A DNA stretch of 64,000 nt, taken from NCBI RefSeq assembly GCF_040932485.1, contig NZ_JBFRBH010000001.1, forward strand, positions 1,550,001-1,614,000, in the 5' to 3' direction. This DNA comes from Gymnodinialimonas sp. 202GB13-11. Its GTDB lineage: Bacteria; Pseudomonadota; Alphaproteobacteria; Rhodobacterales; Rhodobacteraceae. The position numbers and the translations under genes are program-made. Of the stretch, positions 38,029 through 47,418 are shown one piece after another; within the stretch, counting starts at the first letter, position 1; each line of letters opens with the position of its first letter. The notes below the pieces were generated by a model. It was not told the origin of the DNA. It made no database searches and saw only the letters and a program-made list of their open reading frames with translations.

Positions 38029-41000
38029 TCAGAAACTCGCCGTCAGGTTGATAAACAGCCCCTGATCGTCCCGTGTCAGATCCGTAAGATCGTCGGAGAA
38101 GGTGCCAAAATTATATCCAACACCCAGGCTTAAGCCGTTGCCCATTTGTCGTGAAACAGCGCCGAGCAGACCTATGTCGGTGCCGTCCGCCTGTACCGTA
38201 TGCAGCGCCCGCCATTCCAGCAGCGCATCCCAATTGTGCAGCATGTGATAACGCGCGTTGACCACTGACAGGATCGCGTCATTCTGAGTGAACGGATCCG
38301 CCTCGGTCGCCGCCGCTTCTGTCAGACGGAAGCCGATCCGCGCGCCGATCCGCCATTGTTCATCCAGCAGGTAACTCGCATCGGCGCTGAACACATGGCT
38401 CCGCTGCCTGGGGCCCAATTCGTCCGTGTCATCAAGGCGTTGACCAACATCGTCAAACAGATAGCGGTAGCGCACCAGCATATTCAGACGATCCGTATTT
38501 GTTGGGCGGAACGCATAGCCCACACTTGCATCTACGAAAGTCCCATCGAGGATCGAGCTTTCATCGGTGTCCGTATCGATCCCCTCGAACGAAAACACGA
38601 GCCGTTCATGTTCATTGATCAGGTAGCGCCCATCGAGGGTCAGCGCGATGGTATCACTGTCCAGCGGAAGTCCCGAGCGTTCGCCCGTCTCCGTCCGGTA
38701 TTCCAAGCGGGCGCCCGCCGTCAGCATCTCGTCCTCGTAGCGTACGCCAAAGCTCACCGCCGTGCGGTCGAAATCATTGTCGAACCGATCATTGACAGAA
38801 CCAAATTCCAACGCGGCAGTATAGCTCAGGAACTCCGTCTGTTGGTAGGTCAGGCCGTATGCCGTGGTCAGCGAATTATAGCGCCCGAACATGTCATAGG
38901 TGTTCTCACCAAAATACGTGAGCTGGTCATTCACCTGCCGCCGCATCCCCGCGATGAAGCGGCCATTGTCGCGCCCTTCCAGCGTCACGCCCGAGATTGT
39001 GCGGCCCGGATCAAGCTCGTATCCGAAATAAGATGTGGACCCCGCCCCGTCATCATGGCTGACCCGCAGCAGCCCCCCCGGCCCCATCGCGCCGCCGGAA
39101 ATCTCGCCCTCGACCTGCCAGCCATTGTCGAACGCGTAAGACGCGCCGATCCCGATCCGGTCGTTGTCCTCAAGCCCCTGATTGTCGACAGTCGCCTGAC
39201 CGAAGACCCAAACATCGCCAGCCTCCGAATAGGAATAAGTCAGCCTTGCGCCGATATCCGTGCGCCGCCCTTGTTCCCCAACCGAGGCCACGCGGTCCCG
39301 GTCCAGATGTTCCAACCCGAACCCGAGTGTGTAGCGCTCGTTCAGCGCAAACTCGACCTCGCCCTCCGCACGCCGGTCATGCTCGCCCACGCCGTTGGAG
39401 TAATCGTCATAACTCAGCGCATAGCGCAGGCCCTCACGCGGCTCCGCATCAACGAAAACGCCCCAAAGTGTCTCATCACCGGTGATCGACGTGACCGAAT
39501 AATCGAGGCTAGAGAACCCTTCCCCGCGCTCCTCGAAATAGCCGCCGAACGCGCCTTCACCCGCCAGGCCCAGATCTACGAAATCAAGCCGGACATCGGC
39601 CCGCACCGCCTGCCCCGATCCGCCATTCGGCCCAACCGTGTCAAACACCAGACCACCGTCAGCGGAGAAGGTCGACCCAAATCCCGGCCCATCACTTTCC
39701 GCATATTCCAGCCGCACATGACTGTTCTCACCAATGCGCCATTCCACATCGGCTCCGACTACCGTCTGATCGGCAGTGCCGGTCTGTTCGACCATGCCCG
39801 AGACGCCGACGCGCACATCGTCCGTGATCCAGCCTTCGATCCGCCCACCGACCGAAAAGCCATCCACATCCGTCAAGGTCGGCGTGTATTCATACTGCGC
39901 CACCAGCCGTAGCTCGGGCGTGTCGCCGGGCGAAGTGACGATGCCCGCATCACCCACACGGCTGGCCAGAGGTTCGGACAGAGTCACGATGCCCTGCAGG
40001 TAGTTGATCGAATAGTCCACCCCCGGCGCCAGTCGCACGATGTCGATCACCCGGCCCGTAACCGGATCGCGTACCTCGATGCTCAGAACCTCAGTCGCAA
40101 CGCCGATATCCTGCCGCTGCAACACGTAAACCGACCCGCCCGTGCCAAGGAACACGTCACGCTGTGCCAGCATGTCGGGGCTGGCCGCATAAGCAGTCGC
40201 CGCCACCCGCGCCTCGCCGCGCGTTGTGGTTTCAGCCGTCGCCCAATACGCCTCCGCCCCGTAAAGCGACCGGTCGTTGCGGACCAGCGTCCCGTCGCCC
40301 AGATCAGCCTCGAAATCCCCCCAAAGGAAGTGGTTTCCGTCCCGCTCGATCCGCAGGTAAAGCCGCCCGGAGGTGGGCGTGTTGTCCACGATTGTCGAGT
40401 CATCGCCATAAGTTGGGTAGAGATCGTCCGGTTCGATCCGTTGCACGGTGGAGCGCGGATCACGCTCCTCTAGCCGGCGGAAGATATCCTCAATCTCGCC
40501 TTCTCCAGTATCGGCCTGCGCAGTGATCTCATACCCGCTCGCCGTGCGTCCATCTATGTAGAAGGCCAGGCGCGCGCTGTTCCACGTCTCGCTACCCTCC
40601 CCCTCGACCTCGCGCCAGCCAAGATAGAAATCCGCCAGCCCCGTCGTGAACCATTCCGCACGCGGGATCTCGATATCGCGCACAAGATCGACCGATTGGC
40701 CGGGGCCGACCACGTTCACGTCCACACCATATTCACCGGGCGGCAGGATGCGCTGGATCACGAAGCCACCGGCGGGATCAGGCCGCACAACCTCCCCCAA
40801 CGCCGAGACCCGCGCGCCTTGCACAATCGACGAGCCGCGCACCGTAACTGCCCCGCCGTGCACGGGAATGCGCGACCGCGCGGTCAGATCCGAGCCGTCT
40901 TCCACATCATCGGCCAGCAGCCGACGGTCAGCTTCGCTCAACGGAACCGGATAAGTCTCATCATACCGGCCCTCTGCGTCATAGACCCGGTGGATGACGG

Positions 41001-41574
41001 CCAAGCGATCTCCTTCTGGTACGCTGATCTGGACCGTACCATTGGCTTGCATGGGGATAACCTGAACCGTACGCGGCCCGCCCGCTGCACCAAGATCGAC
41101 TAAGCGCACCTCGGATCGTGCAATGTATGCTGGATAGTTCGTGGCCGATTGCAGAACTGCGGTATCACCCGCCTGGTGCGCGCGCGGCTCACCCACAATC
41201 TCAAGATCGAGGCGGGGCACGGCGCCGAGGCCGTCAAATACCACTTCGATATCGGCATCCGCCAAGCGCACGTCTGTACGCCGCACCATATCGCGAACCG
41301 TTTCGTCACCCTCCAGGACGTCGCCGTCTACCGCAATGACAAACCCAGTTGGAGCGTCCGCGATGCTGGGACCCGGAACGGAAATCGCCGGAAGGCAAAC
41401 GCCATCCACAAACTGGGCATCGCCCTCGCAGGATTGCCCAACGGCGATCCCCGCAAGGCCGGAAACGCCAATAGCGAAGCCTGTCGATGCTAAGATCCCG
41501 CTTCGGAGATTTCTGCTTCGACGCTCTATACAATCCTGTTGCCGGACAGACCGTACAACCCGCGTTTCTCTCAA
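38029..41574 (-). CDS. Outer-membrane beta-barrel protein, partner of the repeat protein
   Basis: 1,181 residues. A long basic signal peptide (cleavage near AVGQ, about residue 47) precedes a ~500-residue extracytoplasmic part that includes a carboxypeptidase-like segment (about 240-310) and a block with YPTYGDDSTIVDNTPTSGRLYLR (about 385-410) that I recall from OmpA/DUF11-linked outer-membrane proteins. From about 560 the sequence shows alternating amphipathic strands rich in Tyr, Gly, Arg and Asp and ends in LTASF with the terminal Phe of Bam substrates. It is transcribed first, 85 bases ahead of the giant gene. Transport or anchoring of the partner is inference. Confidence 0.8.
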   Translation of the reverse strand: MRETRVVRSVRQQDCIERRSRNLRSGILASTGFAIGVSGLAGIAVGQSCEGDAQFVDGVCLPAISVPGPSIADAPTGFVIAVDGDVLEGDETVRDMVRRTDVRLADADIEVVFDGLGAVPRLDLEIVGEPRAHQAGDTAVLQSATNYPAYIARSEVRLVDLGAAGGPRTVQVIPMQANGTVQISVPEGDRLAVIHRVYDAEGRYDETYPVPLSEADRRLLADDVEDGSDLTARSRIPVHGGAVTVRGSSIVQGARVSALGEVVRPDPAGGFVIQRILPPGEYGVDVNVVGPGQSVDLVRDIEIPRAEWFTTGLADFYLGWREVEGEGSETWNSARLAFYIDGRTASGYEITAQADTGEGEIEDIFRRLEERDPRSTVQRIEPDDLYPTYGDDSTIVDNTPTSGRLYLRIERDGNHFLWGDFEADLGDGTLVRNDRSLYGAEAYWATAETTTRGEARVAATAYAASPDMLAQRDVFLGTGGSVYVLQRQDIGVATEVLSIEVRDPVTGRVIDIVRLAPGVDYSINYLQGIVTLSEPLASRVGDAGIVTSPGDTPELRLVAQYEYTPTLTDVDGFSVGGRIEGWITDDVRVGVSGMVEQTGTADQTVVGADVEWRIGENSHVRLEYAESDGPGFGSTFSADGGLVFDTVGPNGGSGQAVRADVRLDFVDLGLAGEGAFGGYFEERGEGFSSLDYSVTSITGDETLWGVFVDAEPREGLRYALSYDDYSNGVGEHDRRAEGEVEFALNERYTLGFGLEHLDRDRVASVGEQGRRTDIGARLTYSYSEAGDVWVFGQATVDNQGLEDNDRIGIGASYAFDNGWQVEGEISGGAMGPGGLLRVSHDDGAGSTSYFGYELDPGRTISGVTLEGRDNGRFIAGMRRQVNDQLTYFGENTYDMFGRYNSLTTAYGLTYQQTEFLSYTAALEFGSVNDRFDNDFDRTAVSFGVRYEDEMLTAGARLEYRTETGERSGLPLDSDTIALTLDGRYLINEHERLVFSFEGIDTDTDESSILDGTFVDASVGYAFRPTNTDRLNMLVRYRYLFDDVGQRLDDTDELGPRQRSHVFSADASYLLDEQWRIGARIGFRLTEAAATEADPFTQNDAILSVVNARYHMLHNWDALLEWRALHTVQADGTDIGLLGAVSRQMGNGLSLGVGYNFGTFSDDLTDLTRDDQGLFINLTASF

Positions 41575-42299
41575 AATGCGTCCCCCGACACATCTCCGAA
41601 TTCACATGCTCGACGATTCGGATTTTAGTTTCATTTTGCGGTGTTAGGCGAACATTAGGATCTTTAGGTGTGTCGACCAGTACGCGCAGGATTCCGCCTA
41701 TCTGCGACGTGGCCAGAGCGCCACACCCAAAGCTGAGTTTGTCGTCTAGTCCAACCCATCTTGCCGCCCGCACATGCGCTTCACTGGCGCAATCTGGAGA
41801 GCTTTATTTCAAGGATTGGGTGACGCTGGTTCAGTCCATCGCTCTGTGGGGGAGATCAGTCCCGTATGAACCGGGTGCCTGTGAGGTAGACAAGATGGTT
41901 GTAGAAAAAATGGTTCTGACAGAGCCCAGTTACCTGCGATTGAACCATCGCCTAGGACCTGATTGCCCCCAGCGTTCTACAACGCCCTACTCGATAGGGT
42001 TGCTGGAGGAGACGACCTCCTGCTCGATGACTTCATTCGAGTATTAATCAGATCGGACATCGACTGCGATCTCGTTTCGATCACCTGCTCTAGGGCGTAC
42101 AAAGCGGCGCCGTCGCGATCAAGATTGAGATGTTGAACCGAAGACAGCTTCATTTTCGGTGCCCGGCACTTGCTTCCGCGACAACGCCAATCTGCGGTTC
42201 AAGTGTGTCTAAACAAGGTGCATCCTAAACAGGTGCAGGCATTTTCTCGTATATGTCGATCGTGCGAACTACTGACGATGCATCATTTCCATTGCCGCG
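41575..42299. other. 725-base region without a convincing gene
   Basis: Lies between the start of the barrel gene and the end of the RND gene, both minus-strand, so it holds the promoter of the surface operon (likely in the AT-richer 41575-41700). Composition is atypical. Plus-strand frames give only short unmatched peptides, including one without a start codon at about 41970-42135 that is rich in Asp/Leu and broken by a stop. It could be a decayed insertion, but no terminal repeats or transposase motif could be found. Confidence 0.5.
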
Positions 42300-42311
42300 T
42301 TATTCCGCGGC
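42294..42311. terminator. Hairpin across the RND gene stop
   Basis: GCCGCG (42294-42299) and CGCGGC (42306-42311) form a perfect stem with a 6-base loop that contains the RND stop codon. No U-run follows, so its role as terminator is uncertain. Confidence 0.35.
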
Positions 42312-45300
42312 CATTTGTAAATGTGAGACACTAGGCGAGCGTTCGTTTTCCTGCGCCACTGCCTTTCGGCGATACACCAAGCGGAAAACAGGTGGCACGA
42401 AGTAGAATGACACGATTGCTGACAGCAGAACCCCTCCTGCAATGGCGACGGCAAACGGAGGCCAAAATCCGCCCCCTCCGAGGATCAAGGGAAGAAAGCC
42501 GCCAAATGTGGTAATCGTGGTCGAGATGATGTGGCGGCTTGACCCGCTGACAACTCGCGCCATGGCATCGGTATTCCCAGCCGCTGCGTCCGGGTCGGCC
42601 TGAAGGCCCGTCAGAATAATGATCGCGGCGTTGATAGAAACGCCGATAGAGCCGATGACACCGATGATCGCATTAATCCCGAACGGGTACTGCAACACAG
42701 CGAGAGACAGCATGGACAGGCCTGCCGACAAGACGCAGACGACCAGCGCCACAGCCGTCAGCCGGAACGAATTGAAGGTCAGGGCGATGGTGGCGATCGT
42801 GAGCGTCACGATCAGGCCGATGGAGGCCAGAAGGTTGCCCACGGTGCTGGACCTTGCGTCGCTGTCGCCGCCCAATTCGATCCGGTAGCCCGGCGGCAGT
42901 GCAAAGCCTGCCGCGTCGAATTCGGCCAGAACAGCCTGCAATGCCTCCTCCGGCAGGACGTCCGGCACGATGAAGGCCTGCACAACGTTCACACGCTCAC
43001 CATTGCGACGGGTGACGACGCTTTCGGCAGGTTCCAAAATCGGCGTGGCAAGCTCTGACAGCGGGACCGCCGGAAACACACCCTCGGTCGACAAAGTGCC
43101 TGCGCCCGGCAACAGGATAGGTATGTCCGAAACGGCGGCGAGATCGGTGAACGCGTCACGGTCGAACCGTGTGCGCACCGGCAACTGATCTGTACCTTCA
43201 ACTAAGCTCCCACCTGTTGTGCCGACCAAGCCGTTTTCCAGCTGCGCGGCGATATCGGTGATGTTTAGGCCAAGAAGCCGCGCCGCCGTTTCGTCGATAT
43301 CGAACCGGATTTGCGGGGCGCCACCTGAGACGCCAGTGCGAACTTGCGTCACGATGGGAATGCCTGCCATCAGCGCGCGCGCTTGATCCCCATATTCGCG
43401 CAGGATTTGCAGGTCGGGGCCGACGAGGCGCACTTCGATGGGCGCGGCAACGGGCGGCCCTTGGACCAGCCCGCGCACGATGATGCGCGCTTGCGGGTAC
43501 GCGGCATCCACCTGCGCCTGAATCGCTGGGACAAGGCGCGCCGCATCCTCTGCCTTTTCGGTGGTGATCATGGCGATGGCGTAGCTGGGTTCCTGCGACC
43601 GGCCGCCAGTGACATTGTAGTAGAAAGCTGGTCCCGATTGACCCACCGACCAATAGACTTGCGCGATGCCGTCGGTTTCAAGCAGATCGGCATCGATTGC
43701 GCGAACGATTTCGGCAGTGCCGCTCAGCGCGGTGCCCGGCGGCATCTCAACCTCAAGGTAGAACTGGTCGCGTTCAACGCCGGGAAAAAACTGCGCGGTG
43801 AGCGACGGGAAGGCGGCAAAGCCCATGACCGGCAGGATCAACGAAAAGGCGACGGATTTGATCGGGTTGCGGACTGACCAGCGGATCGATGCGTTAAACG
43901 CCCGACCCAGCGGCGCGAAGGTAAGGCCGCCGCGCCCACCGGATTGGATGAACCACCCGGCAACGGCGGGCGTCACCGTCAGCGCGATGAACAGCGACCA
44001 GATAAGCATGATGACGACGGCGATCGCGATGGAGCCCACGAAATCACCCGCCGGTCCGGGCAGCAGGATCATGGGGGTGAAAGACAAGGCGGTCGTCACG
44101 GTCGAGGCCAGAAGTGGCGCGGCAAGACGTTTGACTGCGTCACCCACCGCCGCTTCGCGGACCATCCCCCTGGCCAGCCGCTGACGGACCTCGTCCACCA
44201 TGACGATCGCGGCATCCACCAAAAGGCCGAGTGCCACAATTAGGCCGGTCACCGACATTTGGTGTATTGGCAGGCCGATAAAGTTCATCGTCGCGATGGT
44301 CGCAAGCGACACCACCGGCAGGACCAGCGCCACGATTGCCGCGGCCCTAAGGCCTAGCGTGATGAACAACACGGCAACCACGAGCGCCACACCGATGGCC
44401 ATGTTTGTGCCGACCTCCGCCAAGCGGCTGGCAGTGTAGGTTGATTGATCGAAGATCAGCGTTTCGGTCAGGCCCAGCGGTACCAAAGCGGCACCTTCCG
44501 CAAGTTCTTCTCGCACGAAGCCCATCCACCGGTCGATCTGCACACCGTCTTGTGCCAGCACGCCGACCAGAACCGCAGGGCGGCCGTTGGCATAGGCCAG
44601 TTCCGTGGACGGATCGCGTGGCCCGCGCGAGATGTCGGCAACATCGGCCACAGTGACCGTTGCGCCGCTTGCTCCTTCCCGCAGAACGATGCGGCCCAAC
44701 CGTTCAAGTGCGGTAATCTCGCCCGAGACATTGATGGTCAGTCCGGTCTCGTCGCCGTCCAGCGCGCCGGCGCGAACCTTACCATCGGCAGAAGCAATCC
44801 GTTGCGAGACCTCTGCAACTGTCAGCCCAAGGGATGCGGCGGCGTAGGGGTCAAGCTCAACCAGTACCTCCTCTTCGGGTTCGCCAAACAAATCGACGGC
44901 GCGAGTGGACGGGATCGACCGCAATCGGTCGGCGAGAGCCTCGGCATAGGCGTGCGTCAGGGTAAGCGGCACGTCATCATCGTCGGCGGTAACGGCGATG
45001 ACAGCGGAATAGGCCGAGATGCCTTCAGCGTTGAATTCGGGTGCAAGAACACCTTGCGGGAAATTCCGGCGCGCGTCTTCAACCGCATCCCGCGCCTCGG
45101 ACCACACCTGCTCGATCGTGGTTTCTTCCAGTGTTTCCAGAAGCTCTACAGACACAACGGACACGCCCGTTCGCGAAACGGAGGTGACGGTATCGACTTC
45201 GGCAATTTCGCGCAGCTCTTCCTCGATCTCGGCGGTGACCAATGCCTCGACACGCGCCGGATCGGCCCCCGGAAACTGTGTGGTGACGGTGGCAAAGAGG

Positions 45301-45419
45301 TTGGTGATGGTCGGGTCTTCCTGTCGACCAATCGACAGGAAGGCGGAAAGACCGGCTGATATCAGCACCAGCAGGATCAGCGCGACGATGCGGGGCTGGC
45401 GGAAAGGAAGGGTCAGCAT
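42300..45419 (-). CDS. RND-family efflux permease
   Basis: 1,039 residues, full length for an inner-membrane RND pump. Twelve membrane segments with two large periplasmic loops can be seen; the N-terminus (SIGRQEDPTITNLFATVTTQFPGADPARVE) and RQNLARG-like region are family features. In TM4 the proton-relay position reads LLVDAAIVMVDEV, with one Asp where AcrB has a pair. It exports drugs, dyes or lipids with the adaptor encoded 5 bases upstream; no outer-membrane TolC gene is adjacent. Confidence 0.93.
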   Translation of the reverse strand: MLTLPFRQPRIVALILLVLISAGLSAFLSIGRQEDPTITNLFATVTTQFPGADPARVEALVTAEIEEELREIAEVDTVTSVSRTGVSVVSVELLETLEETTIEQVWSEARDAVEDARRNFPQGVLAPEFNAEGISAYSAVIAVTADDDDVPLTLTHAYAEALADRLRSIPSTRAVDLFGEPEEEVLVELDPYAAASLGLTVAEVSQRIASADGKVRAGALDGDETGLTINVSGEITALERLGRIVLREGASGATVTVADVADISRGPRDPSTELAYANGRPAVLVGVLAQDGVQIDRWMGFVREELAEGAALVPLGLTETLIFDQSTYTASRLAEVGTNMAIGVALVVAVLFITLGLRAAAIVALVLPVVSLATIATMNFIGLPIHQMSVTGLIVALGLLVDAAIVMVDEVRQRLARGMVREAAVGDAVKRLAAPLLASTVTTALSFTPMILLPGPAGDFVGSIAIAVVIMLIWSLFIALTVTPAVAGWFIQSGGRGGLTFAPLGRAFNASIRWSVRNPIKSVAFSLILPVMGFAAFPSLTAQFFPGVERDQFYLEVEMPPGTALSGTAEIVRAIDADLLETDGIAQVYWSVGQSGPAFYYNVTGGRSQEPSYAIAMITTEKAEDAARLVPAIQAQVDAAYPQARIIVRGLVQGPPVAAPIEVRLVGPDLQILREYGDQARALMAGIPIVTQVRTGVSGGAPQIRFDIDETAARLLGLNITDIAAQLENGLVGTTGGSLVEGTDQLPVRTRFDRDAFTDLAAVSDIPILLPGAGTLSTEGVFPAVPLSELATPILEPAESVVTRRNGERVNVVQAFIVPDVLPEEALQAVLAEFDAAGFALPPGYRIELGGDSDARSSTVGNLLASIGLIVTLTIATIALTFNSFRLTAVALVVCVLSAGLSMLSLAVLQYPFGINAIIGVIGSIGVSINAAIIILTGLQADPDAAAGNTDAMARVVSGSSRHIISTTITTFGGFLPLILGGGGFWPPFAVAIAGGVLLSAIVSFYFVPPVFRLVYRRKAVAQENERSPSVSHLQMAAE

Positions 45420-45424
45420 TGGCC

Positions 45425-46564
45425 TTACTCCGCTGCAACGATAGGCTGGACGGCTTGGCCCGGTACAACGCGGTGCGCACCTGTTCGGATCATCTGAGCA
45501 CCGGGCGCAAAAGTGCCGCTGACATAGGCCCGTGCCGCATCGGCATGGCGGATTTCAACGAGCGCCACGCGCACTTCTTCGTCTTCGACGACAAGCAGGT
45601 TCCAACTGCCGCCGATCCCTTCCTGCAACGCATCCAGCGGCACCCATGTGCCCGAAGCCTCGACCCGAGAGGTCAGCGTCAGCGTTGCGGTCTGCCCGAA
45701 GGTCGGTATGTCATCCGTCAGCAAAGTGAACAGAACGGTGCGTGTCCGCGTGACCGGGTCGATGTCCGGTCGGACTTGCGACAGCCGGGCGGGATAGGTT
45801 TGCCCGCCAATCTCGATCGAAACCTCGCCGACGGCGGTCGCATCGACCGACAGCGGAAGGCCGACGCGCACCTCTGGTGCAGCCGTCTCAATCAGGGTCA
45901 GCACCGGCGCGCCCGCCGATAAGGTTTCGCCCCCATCCACGTTACGCATCCCGACACGGCCCGCGAACGGCGCGCGCAGTTCCGACTTTTCCAGATTGAT
46001 CTCCACAGCATCGATCGCAGCGGCAATCTCCATCATGCGGCTTGCCAATTCATCGCGGGTGGCAAGCGCCTGATCCACCGCTTCCTGGCTGACATGGCCG
46101 TCGGCCAGAAGCGCCTGGGCCCGTGCAAAGCGGGTTTCGGCCAGTTCCAGTTGCGCGCCGGTGGCCGATTGGCTGGCCTCTAACCTCGTGCGCTCTGCTA
46201 CCAGCAACGAGGTGTCGAGCCGCGCAATAACCGTACCTGCCTCGATCTCCGCGCCTTCCGAGACGGACACGTCACGCAACCGTCCGGCCAATTCGAACGA
46301 CAAAACCACGCTGGACGCCGCTTCGACCTGGCCTACGAATTGCCGGGGGATGTCGAACCCGTCGGACACCTCAAGCGCCACAACCTCAACCGGGGTGGGA
46401 TCAGCTACGTGGGTCACAGCTGTGGCCTCGGCGCGGTTGGCCAACTGCGTTGATCCGAAGAATACTGCGGCACTTGCGCCCGCAACCACGGTCATCGTGA
46501 GGGTGACGGTTGCAAGCCGGCGAAGGATGCGTCGCCAAAGAACCGGTTTTGCTTGATTGACCAT
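45425..46564 (-). CDS. RND efflux periplasmic adaptor subunit
   Basis: 379 residues of the HlyD/AcrA family: an N-terminal membrane anchor (VTLTMTVVAGASAAVFFG), lipoyl-type half-motifs (GAEIEAGTVIARLDTSLL and ELRAPFAGRVGMRNVDGGE), a coiled-coil hairpin in between (about 110-185) and a beta-barrel/MP domain. It links the pump to an outer-membrane channel. First gene of the operon, divergent from the TetR gene across the palindromic operator. Confidence 0.93.
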   Translation of the reverse strand: MVNQAKPVLWRRILRRLATVTLTMTVVAGASAAVFFGSTQLANRAEATAVTHVADPTPVEVVALEVSDGFDIPRQFVGQVEAASSVVLSFELAGRLRDVSVSEGAEIEAGTVIARLDTSLLVAERTRLEASQSATGAQLELAETRFARAQALLADGHVSQEAVDQALATRDELASRMMEIAAAIDAVEINLEKSELRAPFAGRVGMRNVDGGETLSAGAPVLTLIETAAPEVRVGLPLSVDATAVGEVSIEIGGQTYPARLSQVRPDIDPVTRTRTVLFTLLTDDIPTFGQTATLTLTSRVEASGTWVPLDALQEGIGGSWNLLVVEDEEVRVALVEIRHADAARAYVSGTFAPGAQMIRTGAHRVVPGQAVQPIVAAE

Positions 46565-46580
46565 GGCTGTGACCTTTCAA

Positions 46581-46597
46581 TGTTAGAGGCTCTAACA
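46581..46597. promoter_or_regulatory. TetR-type operator
   Basis: TGTTAGA-GGC-TCTAACA is a perfect 17-base palindrome in the divergent region, followed at 46599-46615 by a degenerate copy beginning GTTAGTAGCTC. A site 17 bases upstream of the adaptor ATG would let the TetR protein repress the pump and itself. Confidence 0.75.
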
Positions 46598-46652
46598 TAT
46601 GTTAGTAGCTCTTACTTTGACAAGGGTTACGAAGTCTGAAAGCACTTGGATC

Positions 46653-47267
46653 ATGAAAAGTTCTGAAACAGTTACGCCCCGCACGGGCTATCATCACGGG
46701 GATTTGCGGGCGCAGTTGATCGAGGCGACGCGCCAATTGGTGGAGGAAAAAGGCCCCGATCACCTTTCGGTCTCAGAAGCCAGTCGCCGTGCCGGCGTTT
46801 CAACCGCCGCACCTTATAAGCATTTCAAAGACAAGGATGATCTGCTGCGAGCCGTGGCGTTTCAGGGGATGGAACGGCAATATGATCAGATGCTGGAAGC
46901 CATCGCGCCGCTTGCCCCGCGAAGCCTGGCCCGCATCTCTGCCCTCGGGCACGTCTACATCAACTTCGCCAGAACAGAGCCAGCCGTTTTCCGCCTCATG
47001 TTCGGCCTTTCGGAGGACCATGCCGAAGACGAAGCAATGGTCGAGAAGGGGCGCAGCACCTTCGCTGTCGTTCAAAAAGAAGTCGCTGCATTCCGCGGCA
47101 GCGACACGGTCGAGGAGATAGATCTGCGCCGCGCCTTCCAATTGTGGAGCTTCGTGCACGGTCTGTCGTTTTTGCTGATCGACGGGAAGCTAAAGCAGAT
47201 GGACATACCGTTGAACCTTGAAGACATGCTGGACGACGTGGGGCGGAGAGTGATGCTGGATGCCTAA
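46653..47267 (+). CDS. TetR/AcrR-family transcriptional regulator
   Basis: 204 residues from the ATG at 46653. An ATG-like start at 46599 would fall inside the operator, so it was not chosen. Helix-turn-helix at about 30-60 (VSEASRRAGVSTAAPYKHFKDKDDLLRAV), preceded by the YHHGDLRAQLI opening of the group that carries a WHG-type ligand domain (TetR_C_33 like). Probably the local repressor of the RND operon. Confidence 0.92.
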   Translation: MKSSETVTPRTGYHHGDLRAQLIEATRQLVEEKGPDHLSVSEASRRAGVSTAAPYKHFKDKDDLLRAVAFQGMERQYDQMLEAIAPLAPRSLARISALGHVYINFARTEPAVFRLMFGLSEDHAEDEAMVEKGRSTFAVVQKEVAAFRGSDTVEEIDLRRAFQLWSFVHGLSFLLIDGKLKQMDIPLNLEDMLDDVGRRVMLDA

Positions 47268-47418
47268 CTGCAAGCGCCGTGAAACGACCCAGAGCGGACC
47301 CTAGTCAAGGAGAGAACGCCGCGGCGCAGTGCAGCAAACAGGTGTAGAGTTGAAACGATCCTAGGGGTGAGCTGTCGGTTGGCTAAGGAACGATCGTATG
47401 AGGCTACTCTGCTCCGCG

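Noticed and set aside
38356-39912. 518-codon plus-strand frame opposite the barrel gene.
   Set aside because: Arg/His/Pro-rich composition is typical of antisense frames to a beta-barrel gene; the minus-strand gene has a signal peptide and a proper C-terminus.
41487-42047. 186-codon plus-strand frame between the barrel and RND genes.
   Set aside because: Its first part overlaps the signal-peptide region of the barrel gene on the other strand, it lacks a ribosome site, and the peptide shows no recognisable fold.
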